Part shown: one piece after another, positions 16,787 to 23,747 of the stretch
Layout of the letters: each line of letters opens with the position of its first letter
How positions within the stretch are numbered: position 1 is the first letter of the stretch
From: JANQEA01 sp964530075
Lineage (GTDB): Bacteria > Bipolaricaulota > Bipolaricaulia > UBA7950 > UBA9294
Length of the DNA: 33,850 nucleotides
Direction of reading: 5' to 3'
Assembly (NCBI GenBank): GCA_964530075.1
Contig: CAZGXU010000022.1
Coordinates: forward strand, 1 to 33,850
Notes under the pieces: generated by a model
Told to the model about the DNA's origin: nothing
Database searches by the model: none
The model's input: only the letters and a program-made list of their open reading frames with translations
Program-made: the position numbers and the translations under genes

Positions 16787-18886
16787 ATGCAGTACATCGT
16801 CAAGCGCGATGGTCGGGTCGCTCCGTTCGACGAAGCCAAAATCACGACAGCGATCTGGAAAGCGATGCTTGCCGTCGGCGATCCCGACGAGCAGGCCGCC
16901 GCGGCGCTGTGCGAACAGGTCACCCAGGCTCTCGATGCGCGGTTCGTCGGGGAGTACCCGACGGTGGAGGAGATCCAGGACCTCGTCGAGGAGACGCTGA
17001 TCCATGCGGGAAGAACGCGCACGGCGAAGACGTACATCCTCTATCGAAGACAGCGCGAGGAGCTGAGGGAGATGCGCGGCCTGATGGCCGGGCTCCCGCT
17101 GATCGAGGACTACCTCGACGATCGCGACTGGCGGGTCCGCGAGAACAGCAACATGACCTACTCCCTGCAGGGGCTGAACACCCACATCACCGACAAGATC
17201 ATCTCCCGCTATTGGCTCGGCCGGATCTACCCGGAGGCGATCCGGCGGGCGCACGAATCGGGCGACTTCCACGTCCACGACCTGGGGACGCTCGGCGCGT
17301 ATTGCGTCGGCTGGGACCTGCGCGACCTCCTCCTCCGGGGGTTCCGCGGCGTGCGGGGGAAGATCGAATCGAGGCCGGCGAAGCATTTCCGCGTCGTCCT
17401 GCTACAGATCGTCAACTTCCTCTATACGCTGCAGGGGGAATCGGCCGGGGCGCAGGCGTTCTCCAACGTCGACACGTACCTCGCTCCGTTCATCCGGGCC
17501 GACGGCCTCTCGTACGACGAGGTGAAGCAGAACGTCCAGGAGTTCGTCTACAACATGAACGTCCCGACGCGGGTCGGCTTTCAGACGCCGTTCACGAACG
17601 TGACGCTCGATCTGAAGGTCCCCCGCCACATGCGGGACGAGCCGGTGATCGTCGGCGGCGCCCTGCAGAAGGCGGCCTACGGGGAGTACCAACCGGAGAT
17701 GGACCTGCTCAACCGGGCGTTCGCCGTGGTGATGAACGAGGGCGACATGCGCGGCCGCCCATTCACCTTCCCGATCCCGACGTACAACGTCACCGAGGAA
17801 TTCGACTGGGAGAACCCCGTCCTTGACCCGGTCTGGGAGATGACGGCCAAGTACGGGATCCCCTACTTCTCGAACTTCATCAACAGCGACATGCATCCCG
17901 AGGACGCGCGGAGCATGTGCTGTCGTCTGCGGATCGACAACCGCGAGCTGCGGAGCCGGGGCGGCGGCCTGTTCGGGGCGAACCCGCTCACAGGGTCGAT
18001 CGGCGTCGTCACCCTCAACCTCCCGCGGCTCGGGTACCTGGCCGGCGACGAAGCCGACTTCTTCCGACGGCTCGGGGATCTGATGGACCTCGCCAAGGAG
18101 GCGCTCGCCGTCAAGCGGAAGACGCTCGAATCGCTGACCGAGCAGGGGCTCTATCCGTACTCCAGGTTCTATCTGGAGCGGATCATGGAGGCGGAGGGGG
18201 GCTACTGGAGGAACCACTTCTCGACGATCGGGCTGATCGGGATGAACGAGGCGCTTCTCAACCTCCTCGGCTGCACGATCGCCGACCCGGAGGGGCGCGA
18301 GTTCGCACTCCGGGTGCTCGACTGGATGCGCGATCGGATCGGCGAGTATCAGGTCCAGACGCACGACATCTTCAACCTCGAAGCGACGCCGGCGGAGGGG
18401 GCGAGCTATCGGTTGGCCGAGGTCGATCGGAAGCGGTTCCCGGATCTGCGCGTCTACAACCTCGAGGCGTACGGGAGCGAAGTCCCCTATTACACGAATT
18501 CGACCCAGCTCCCGGTCGGTTGGACGGACGACCTGTTCGAGGCGCTTGAGCTCCAGGATCCCCTTCAGACCCGCTACACCGGCGGGACGGTCTTTCACGG
18601 ATTCCTCGGCGAGCGCCTGCCGAACGGCCTGGCGGCGAAGCGCCTCGTCCGAAGGATCGCCGAGACGTTCCGGCTCCCGTACTACACGCTGACCCCGACG
18701 TTCTCGGTCTGCCCGCAGCACGGCTACCTCGTCGGCGCGCACGCGGCCTGTCCGATGTGCGGGTCGAAGACCGAGGTCTACTCCCGCGTCGTGGGGTACC
18801 TCCGTCCGGTCGATCAGTGGAACGACGGGAAGCAGGCCGAGTTCGCCGACCGGAGGATCTTCGCTCCCGCGTCGGCGTCCGGATGA
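16787..18886 (+). CDS. nrdD: Anaerobic (class III) ribonucleoside-triphosphate reductase
   Basis: 699 residues. Residues 2-90 are an ATP-cone allosteric domain (YIVKRDGRVAPFDEAKI). The barrel carries GLNTHITDKI, the cysteine pair in MCCRLRID (Cys378-Cys379), and GSIGVVTLNLPR. Zinc ligands are Cys642, His645, Cys655 and Cys658; having His in the first pair is a known variant. The glycyl radical site is Gly670 in RVVGY. It reduces ribonucleotides to deoxyribonucleotides without oxygen, with the radical installed by NrdG, the next gene. The ATG at 16787 was chosen because it follows a purine-rich ribosome site; a GTG nine codons earlier overlaps the 5' hairpin. Confidence 0.96.
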   Translation: MQYIVKRDGRVAPFDEAKITTAIWKAMLAVGDPDEQAAAALCEQVTQALDARFVGEYPTVEEIQDLVEETLIHAGRTRTAKTYILYRRQREELREMRGLMAGLPLIEDYLDDRDWRVRENSNMTYSLQGLNTHITDKIISRYWLGRIYPEAIRRAHESGDFHVHDLGTLGAYCVGWDLRDLLLRGFRGVRGKIESRPAKHFRVVLLQIVNFLYTLQGESAGAQAFSNVDTYLAPFIRADGLSYDEVKQNVQEFVYNMNVPTRVGFQTPFTNVTLDLKVPRHMRDEPVIVGGALQKAAYGEYQPEMDLLNRAFAVVMNEGDMRGRPFTFPIPTYNVTEEFDWENPVLDPVWEMTAKYGIPYFSNFINSDMHPEDARSMCCRLRIDNRELRSRGGGLFGANPLTGSIGVVTLNLPRLGYLAGDEADFFRRLGDLMDLAKEALAVKRKTLESLTEQGLYPYSRFYLERIMEAEGGYWRNHFSTIGLIGMNEALLNLLGCTIADPEGREFALRVLDWMRDRIGEYQVQTHDIFNLEATPAEGASYRLAEVDRKRFPDLRVYNLEAYGSEVPYYTNSTQLPVGWTDDLFEALELQDPLQTRYTGGTVFHGFLGERLPNGLAAKRLVRRIAETFRLPYYTLTPTFSVCPQHGYLVGAHAACPMCGSKTEVYSRVVGYLRPVDQWNDGKQAEFADRRIFAPASASG

Positions 18887-18893
18887 GATTCCG

Positions 18894-19598
18894 ATGGCGG
18901 GGCTCTCCATCGGCGGTGTCCAGTGGACGACGCTGATCGACTATCCGGGAAGGATCGCGGCGACCCTGTTCACGGTCGGGTGCAACTTCCGCTGCCCGTT
19001 CTGTCACAACCCCGAGCTGGTCGATCCGGATCGGTTCGCGCCCGTGCTCGATGAGGACGAGGTCCTCGGAAGGCTCCGCGAACGCAGCCGGTTTCTCGAC
19101 GGCGTGGTGATCGGCGGCGGGGAGCCGACGCTACAGCCCGCCCTCCTCCCGTTCATCGATCGGCTGAAGGGGCTCGGGCTCCTCGTCAAGCTCGACACCA
19201 ACGGCTCGCGCCCCGATGTGCTGCGCGAGCTCCTCGCGGAGGGGCTCGTGGACTACATCGCGATGGACGTCAAGGGGCCGTTCGATCGCTACGACCGGCT
19301 GGCCGGGATCGCCGCCGACGTCGGCGCGATCGAGGCGTCGATCGCGCGGATCGCTCGCGAGGCCCCGGACTACGAGTTCCGGACGACGGTCGCCCCGACG
19401 CTCGGCCGCGAGGACGTCCTCCGGATCGCCGAGCGACTGACCGGGGCGAAGCGATACGTCCTTCAGGCATTCCGCGTGCCGGAGAAGGGCCTCCTCGACC
19501 CGACGTGGGAGACGAAATCGGCTCTGCCGAAGGAAGAGCTCGACGACCTGTGGAACGAGATCGGAACGCGATTTCCGGACGGCGGCGTGCGCGGCTGA
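18894..19598 (+). CDS. nrdG: Anaerobic ribonucleotide reductase activating protein (radical SAM)
   Basis: 234 residues. The radical SAM iron-sulfur motif is Cys30-x3-Cys34-x2-Cys37 (GCNFRCPFCHNP), followed by the SAM-binding GGGEPTLQ (about 75-82) and MDVKGPFDRY. It reductively cleaves S-adenosylmethionine to place the glycyl radical on NrdD. It begins seven bases after nrdD, and its own stop lies inside a hairpin shared with convergent trpS. It resembles the longer NrdG type with a WTTLIDYPG N-terminus. Confidence 0.93.
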   Translation: MAGLSIGGVQWTTLIDYPGRIAATLFTVGCNFRCPFCHNPELVDPDRFAPVLDEDEVLGRLRERSRFLDGVVIGGGEPTLQPALLPFIDRLKGLGLLVKLDTNGSRPDVLRELLAEGLVDYIAMDVKGPFDRYDRLAGIAADVGAIEASIARIAREAPDYEFRTTVAPTLGREDVLRIAERLTGAKRYVLQAFRVPEKGLLDPTWETKSALPKEELDDLWNEIGTRFPDGGVRG

Positions 19599-19614
19599 GT
19601 GCGCTTCACTCGGT
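19594..19614. terminator. Bidirectional hairpin over the nrdG and trpS stop codons
   Basis: A stem of about eight pairs (GCUGAGUG with CACUCGGU, including G-U pairs; core GAGTG-CGCTT-CACTC) spans both stops, which are only seven bases apart. Confidence 0.5.
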
Positions 19615-20601
19615 GCCGAGCCCGACCCGCCGTCGCACGTCGGCGATCGTTTCATCGGCGATCGCCCGAGCGCGGCGGGCGCCGCCCCGGAGGATCTCGA
19701 CGACGTCGCCGGAAGCCTCCAGCTCGCGCTGCCGCCGTTGGATCGGACGGAGGACGGCCATCAGGCGCTCGAACGTCTCGTCCTTCAGACGCGAGTACAT
19801 CAGCTCGCCCCGTTCGTGGTCCGAGCGGAGCTCGCCGACGATCGACGCGTCCCCGGCCATCTCGGCCGAGAGGTCGAGGATCTCGAACAGGTTCGCCACG
19901 CCGGGCGACATCTCGGCCCCGGCCTCGAGCCCGACGTCGGTCACCGCGGAGCGGACCTTCTTCCGGATCGACGCCTCGTCCTCCATCACACCGACGTAAT
20001 GCTGCTCGCCGGCGCTCTTGCTCATCTTCACGGAGGGATCGGAGAGGGACATGATCCGGGCCCCCTTCCCGACGACCGGCTCCGGCTCCGGGAAACACTC
20101 CCCGAACCGGCCGTTGAACCGCCGTGCGATCCGCCGCGACAGCTCCAGGTGCTGGACCTGGTCCTCGCCGACCGGCACGCCGTGCGCCCGGTACAGGAGG
20201 ATGTCCGCCGCTTGGAGGATTGGATACGTGAACAGGCCGGCGGAGACGAACGCCTTCCCGGCCGACTTCTCCTTGAACTGGGTCATCCGGGTCAGATCCC
20301 CGTACGAGGTGACGCAGCCGAGAATCCAAGCGAGCTCCGTGTGCGTTGGCACGTCGGACTGCGCGAACAGGATCGTCCGCTCGGGATCGATCCCGCACGC
20401 CATCAGATCGAGCGCCATCGCGCGCGTCGCGCGGCGGAGCTCTTCGGGGTCGACGTCGATGGTGATCGCGTGGTAGTCGACGATCCCGATGATGCAGTCG
20501 TACTCGTCCTGCATCGCGACCCAATTCCGGACCGCCCCGAAGTAGTTGCCCACGTGCAGGGTCCCGGTCGGCTGAATGCCGGAAAAGACTCGCTTTTTCA
20601 T
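19606..20601 (-). CDS. trpS: Tryptophanyl-tRNA synthetase
   Basis: 331 residues, normal length. Class I motifs are clear: PTGTLHVGNYFGAV (11-24, the HIGH equivalent) and KMSKS (192-196). GEDQVQHLELSR lies between them. It charges tRNA-Trp in the cytoplasm. It is transcribed alone, back to back with the glmU-like gene and convergent with nrdG. The ATG lies 48 bases after the predicted start of transcription, with GGGAGG upstream. No tryptophan attenuator or T-box is visible in the short leader. Confidence 0.96.
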   Translation of the reverse strand: MKKRVFSGIQPTGTLHVGNYFGAVRNWVAMQDEYDCIIGIVDYHAITIDVDPEELRRATRAMALDLMACGIDPERTILFAQSDVPTHTELAWILGCVTSYGDLTRMTQFKEKSAGKAFVSAGLFTYPILQAADILLYRAHGVPVGEDQVQHLELSRRIARRFNGRFGECFPEPEPVVGKGARIMSLSDPSVKMSKSAGEQHYVGVMEDEASIRKKVRSAVTDVGLEAGAEMSPGVANLFEILDLSAEMAGDASIVGELRSDHERGELMYSRLKDETFERLMAVLRPIQRRQRELEASGDVVEILRGGARRARAIADETIADVRRRVGLGTE

Positions 20602-20626
20602 CGTCGACCACCTCCCGATGTCGATT

Positions 20627-20683
20627 GTCCGTGGCCCCTTCCCACGGACGGTCCGAGTATAAGGCGTGAGGTGCCGTCTGCAA
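20627..20683 (-). promoter_or_regulatory. trpS promoter with hairpin at the 5' end of the mRNA
   Basis: On the minus strand: TTGCAG (20683-20678), 16 bases, TATACT (20661-20656). The predicted +1 at 20649 is the first base of a perfect 8-bp inverted repeat GTCCGTGG / CCACGGAC with a 7-base loop (20649-20627). Confidence 0.65.
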
Positions 20684-20695
20684 GGGCGCTTTGGC

Positions 20696-20725
20696 TTGAT
20701 CGTTGTTCTCCGGGTGGCGTATGAT
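20696..20725 (+). promoter_or_regulatory. Predicted promoter of glmU-like-prs-rplY-pth
   Basis: TTGATC (20696-20701), 18 bases, TATGAT (20720-20725). Start near 20732, leaving an 18-base leader. Its -35 is 12 bases from the -35 of the divergent trpS promoter. Confidence 0.6.
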
Positions 20726-20749
20726 CGTCGGTCGGAGGGAAGGGGCGCA

Positions 20750-21460
20750 ATGAGCGAGAGGCCGTTCGTGGAAGACTCGGAACTCGATCCGATCGCGCGG
20801 AAGCGGGTCCTCGATGCGTTACGGGAGAGCGGCGTCGTCGTTCCGGATCCCGATCGGACCTACGTCGGCGAGCACGTCGTCGTCGCGCCCGGGACCGTCC
20901 TCTATCCCGGGACGCACCTTCGCGGGGCGACGAAGATCGGAGCGGCCTGTCGGATCGGGCCCGATGCTTGGATCGAGGACACGACGATCGAGGAGGGCTG
21001 CACTGTCCGCTACTCCGTCCTCGAAGGCGCCAGGGTCCGCTCCGACTCCAAGGTCGGACCGTACGCCCATCTCCGTCCGGGGGCCGACGTCGGACCGGAG
21101 GCCCGCGTCGGCAACTTCGTCGAGGTGAAAGAGGCCCGACTCGGACGGGGCGTCAAGGCCGGGCATCTCGCCTACATCGGGGACGCGGACGTCGGGGAGC
21201 GGACGAACATCGGCGCCGGAGCGATTACCTGCAACTACGATGGGGCCGCCAAGCATCGGACGGTGATCGAGAAGGGCGCCTTCGTCGGAAGCAACGCGTC
21301 GCTCGTCGCGCCGGTGACGATCGGCGAAGGGGCCGTCGTCGCGGCGGGGTCGACGATCACCGAGGATGTTCCGGCCGGAGGGCTCGCGTTCGGGCGGGCG
21401 CGCCAGGTGAACAAGGCGGCCGAGCGGAAGACCGAGGAGGGGACCCAGGATGATCGGTAG
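20750..21460 (+). CDS. GlmU-type glucosamine-1-phosphate N-acetyltransferase domain only
   Basis: 236 residues corresponding to the C-terminal half of GlmU. A short helix equivalent to the GlmU linker (ARKRVLDALRESGVVVPDP) leads into a left-handed beta-helix of hexapeptide repeats. The acetyltransferase active site is intact: HLRPGADVG, NFVEVKEARLG, AGHLAYIGDADVG with its catalytic His and Tyr, and CNYDGAAKHRT. The entire N-terminal uridylyltransferase domain is missing, and the ATG at 20750 follows GGAGGGAAGGGG, so this is a designed short gene, not a broken one. It would make GlcNAc-1-phosphate for cell wall and LPS, with the UDP transfer done elsewhere. The position before prs matches the usual glmU-prs order. 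Confidence 0.88.
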   Translation: MSERPFVEDSELDPIARKRVLDALRESGVVVPDPDRTYVGEHVVVAPGTVLYPGTHLRGATKIGAACRIGPDAWIEDTTIEEGCTVRYSVLEGARVRSDSKVGPYAHLRPGADVGPEARVGNFVEVKEARLGRGVKAGHLAYIGDADVGERTNIGAGAITCNYDGAAKHRTVIEKGAFVGSNASLVAPVTIGEGAVVAAGSTITEDVPAGGLAFGRARQVNKAAERKTEEGTQDDR

Positions 21461-22406
21461 AGAACTGAAGCTTCTTTGCGGCAACGCGAACCCGCAGTTG
21501 GCGGAGGAGATCTCCGAGGCCCTCGGCATCCGGCTGTGCGACGCCGCGGTGACGCGCTTCGGAGACGGGGAGATCCGCGTCCGGATCCGGGAGACGGTCC
21601 GTGGCGCGGACGTTTTCGTCATCCAACCGACCTCTCCCCCCGTCAATGAGCACCTGATGGAATTGCTGATCATGATCGACGCGATCCGCCGTGCGTCGGC
21701 TCGACAGGTCGTCGCGGTGGTCCCCTACTACGGGTACGCGCGTCAGGATCGGAAGCACACCGGGCGGGTCCCGATCTCGGCGCGGTTGGTCGCCAACCTG
21801 ATCGAGGTTGCGGGCGCGGACCGCGTCCTCACGATGGACCTCCACGCCGGCCAGATCCAAGGGTTCTTCAACATCCCGGTCGACAACCTCCGGACCGACT
21901 GGATCTTCGCCGACCACATCGAGGCGACGTTCGATCGATTGGACAACGCGGTCATCGTCTCCCCGGACGCGGGCGGCACGGTCCGCGCGCGGATGGTCGC
22001 CGAGCGCCTCGACAGGCCGCTGGCGATCCTGGAGAAGCGACGTTCTCAGGACGGCTCGGACGTCCAGGTGATGAACGTCATCGGCGAGGTCTCCGGAAAG
22101 CGGGCGATCCTGGTCGATGACATCCTCTCCTCCGGCGGGACGATGGCGAAAGCGGCCAACACGCTCCTCTCCCACGGCGCGGAGGAGGTATCGGCCTACT
22201 GCACGCACGGGACGCTCTCCGGCGACGCGCTGGAGCTGGTGGCGGAATCCCCCTTGAAACGCGTGGTTCTGACCAATACCATTTTCAACAAGCGCGCGAA
22301 CGAAAGCGGGATCGTCGACTATATCCATGTGGGCGAGCATCTCGCGAAGACGATTCACCGGATCTTCGAGTACAAGTCGGTGAGTCATCTGTTCCCGCAT
22401 TACTAG
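21450..22406 (+). CDS. prs: Ribose-phosphate pyrophosphokinase (PRPP synthetase)
   Basis: 318 residues. Motifs: LCGNANPQLAEEI at the N-terminus, YYGYARQDRK (93-102), MDLHAGQIQGFF (129-140), and the PRPP loop VDDILSSGGT (222-231). It transfers pyrophosphate from ATP to ribose-5-phosphate, feeding purine, pyrimidine, histidine, tryptophan and NAD synthesis. It overlaps the glmU-like gene by 11 bases. Normal length, no oddities. Confidence 0.97.
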   Translation: MIGRELKLLCGNANPQLAEEISEALGIRLCDAAVTRFGDGEIRVRIRETVRGADVFVIQPTSPPVNEHLMELLIMIDAIRRASARQVVAVVPYYGYARQDRKHTGRVPISARLVANLIEVAGADRVLTMDLHAGQIQGFFNIPVDNLRTDWIFADHIEATFDRLDNAVIVSPDAGGTVRARMVAERLDRPLAILEKRRSQDGSDVQVMNVIGEVSGKRAILVDDILSSGGTMAKAANTLLSHGAEEVSAYCTHGTLSGDALELVAESPLKRVVLTNTIFNKRANESGIVDYIHVGEHLAKTIHRIFEYKSVSHLFPHY

Positions 22407-22439
22407 CCGAAATCCAAAGGGATGACTGGGTGAACGAGG

Positions 22440-23108
22440 ATGCATACGCTGGAAGTGAAGGAGAGGACGGTCGGGAAGGCGAACGCCCTCCGGCGGAACG
22501 GGATGGTGCCGGGGGTCGTCTACGGCCCTTCGATCGAGACGGTCTCGATCGCCATCGAGCGGAGGGACCTTCAGTCCCTCTTTTCGGAGATCACGCGAAG
22601 CTCGCGGATCAACCTGTCGATCGCCGGGGAAAACGGTGCGAAGGAGATGGACGTCTTCCTGAAGGAGGTCGACTACGACCTGGTGACCGACGAGCCGGAG
22701 CACGTCGATTTCTACCACCCGGACGTCGGACATCCGCTGAAGCTGCACGTCCCGGTCAAAATCGTCGGAGAGGCTCCGGGCGTGAAGTCCGGTGGGATTT
22801 TGAGCGCCCTGTTCGGCGCGATTCGCGTCCACGGCCTTCCCAAGGACATCCCCCATTTGATCACGATCGACGTCTCCGGTCTCGACCTCGGTGAGTCGAT
22901 CCACGTCCGGGACATCGACTTCGGGGACGTCGAACCGATGCTCCCCCCCGAGCGGACCCTGGTGACCGTCAGCGCTCCGCGCGGCATGGAGATCGAAGAG
23001 GAAGAGGCCGAGCTCGAAGAGGGCGAGATCGAGGGCGAAGAGGGCGCCGTTGAAGAAGAGGAAGCGCAGGCAGAGGGCGGAGAGGAGACCGCTGCCGAAG
23101 AGGCCTAA
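22440..23108 (+). CDS. rplY: 50S ribosomal protein L25, general stress CTC type
   Basis: 222 residues. Residues 1-90 are the 5S-rRNA-binding L25 domain (VGKANALRRNGMVPGVVYG). Residues 95-185 are the extra TL5/CTC domain (HVPVKIVGEAPGVKSGG, LPKDIPHLITIDVSGLDLG). From 185 to the end is a strongly acidic Glu-rich tail. It sits on 5S rRNA in the large subunit. The gene order prs-rplY-pth is conserved in many bacteria. The ribosome site is weak (AACGAGG directly before the ATG). Confidence 0.95.
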   Translation: MHTLEVKERTVGKANALRRNGMVPGVVYGPSIETVSIAIERRDLQSLFSEITRSSRINLSIAGENGAKEMDVFLKEVDYDLVTDEPEHVDFYHPDVGHPLKLHVPVKIVGEAPGVKSGGILSALFGAIRVHGLPKDIPHLITIDVSGLDLGESIHVRDIDFGDVEPMLPPERTLVTVSAPRGMEIEEEEAELEEGEIEGEEGAVEEEEAQAEGGEETAAEEA

Positions 23109-23684
23109 TTGAAGGCGGTCTTCGGGCTCGGGAACCCCGGCCGGGCCTATGCGCTGGCGCGCCACAACGTGGGCTTCGAGGTCATCGACCTGTACCGGCA
23201 GGTCCATCGGCTTCGCAGGCGAGGGCGGATCGAGGGCTCCGCCCTTGTCTATTCGGCCGGTGACCTGCTGCTGGTGAAGCCGACGACGTTCATGAACGAC
23301 AGTGGGACGGCCGTCCGTGCCGTGCTGTCGAAACGCGGCGTCTCGCCGACCGACGCGCTCGTCGTGTACGACGATCTCGATCTCCCGTTGGGGCGGATCA
23401 AGGTCCTCGGTTCCGGCGGCGCCGGGACGCACAAGGGGATGGCTTCGATCCTGAACGCGCTTGGGACGAAGGGGATTCCTCGCCTACGGATCGGGATCGA
23501 GGTCGGCGAGCGGACGGAGGCCGGACGCGACTTCGTCCTCGATCGGTTCACGCCCGAGGAGTGGACGCGCGTCCTTCCGGCGCTGGAGAACGCCGTCGAC
23601 GCGATCGACCTCTTCCGGCGGGCGAGCATCGACGCCGTGATGGCGCGGTTCAACCGGCGGGACGGGTTCCTTGCCGAGGGGTAG
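23109..23684 (+). CDS. pth: Peptidyl-tRNA hydrolase
   Basis: 191 residues. Active-site blocks: GLGNPGRAYALARHNVGFE (with the catalytic His of RHNVG), KPTTFMNDSG, and VVYDDLDLPLG with its catalytic Asp. The C-terminal part has GGAGTHKGMASI and RLRIGIE. It rescues stalled peptidyl-tRNAs. The start is TTG, directly abutting the rplY stop, with a GAGG ribosome site inside the end of rplY at five bases; no ATG fits the conserved N-terminus. The clpC promoter -35 lies within its last codons. Confidence 0.94.
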   Translation: MKAVFGLGNPGRAYALARHNVGFEVIDLYRQVHRLRRRGRIEGSALVYSAGDLLLVKPTTFMNDSGTAVRAVLSKRGVSPTDALVVYDDLDLPLGRIKVLGSGGAGTHKGMASILNALGTKGIPRLRIGIEVGERTEAGRDFVLDRFTPEEWTRVLPALENAVDAIDLFRRASIDAVMARFNRRDGFLAEG

Positions 23685-23698
23685 AGGCCCAGTATACT
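23671..23698 (+). promoter_or_regulatory. Predicted promoter of clpC-radA
   Basis: TTGCCG (23671-23676), 16 bases, TATACT (23693-23698), overlapping the pth stop codon. Start predicted near 23705. No CIRCE or CtsR-type operator is visible. Confidence 0.6.
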
Positions 23699-23709
23699 CG
23701 TGCCGTCCG

Positions 23710-23735
23710 CGCGGGCTCGCCCAGGCGGGCCCGCG
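23710..23735 (+). promoter_or_regulatory. Perfect stem-loop at the 5' end of clpC mRNA, next to the ribosome site
   Basis: CGCGGGCTCGC and GCGGGCCCGCG pair over 11 bp (one U-G wobble) around the loop CCAG. The stem begins about six bases after the predicted +1 and ends directly against the GGAGGAGG ribosome site. No T-tract, so it is not a normal terminator. Confidence 0.7.
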
Positions 23736-23747
23736 GAGGAGGCGAAG

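Noticed and set aside
23699..23747. CIRCE or CtsR operator before clpC
   Set aside because: The palindrome is GC-rich with a 4-base centre and matches neither the TTAGCACTC-N9 repeat nor the tandem CtsR heptads.
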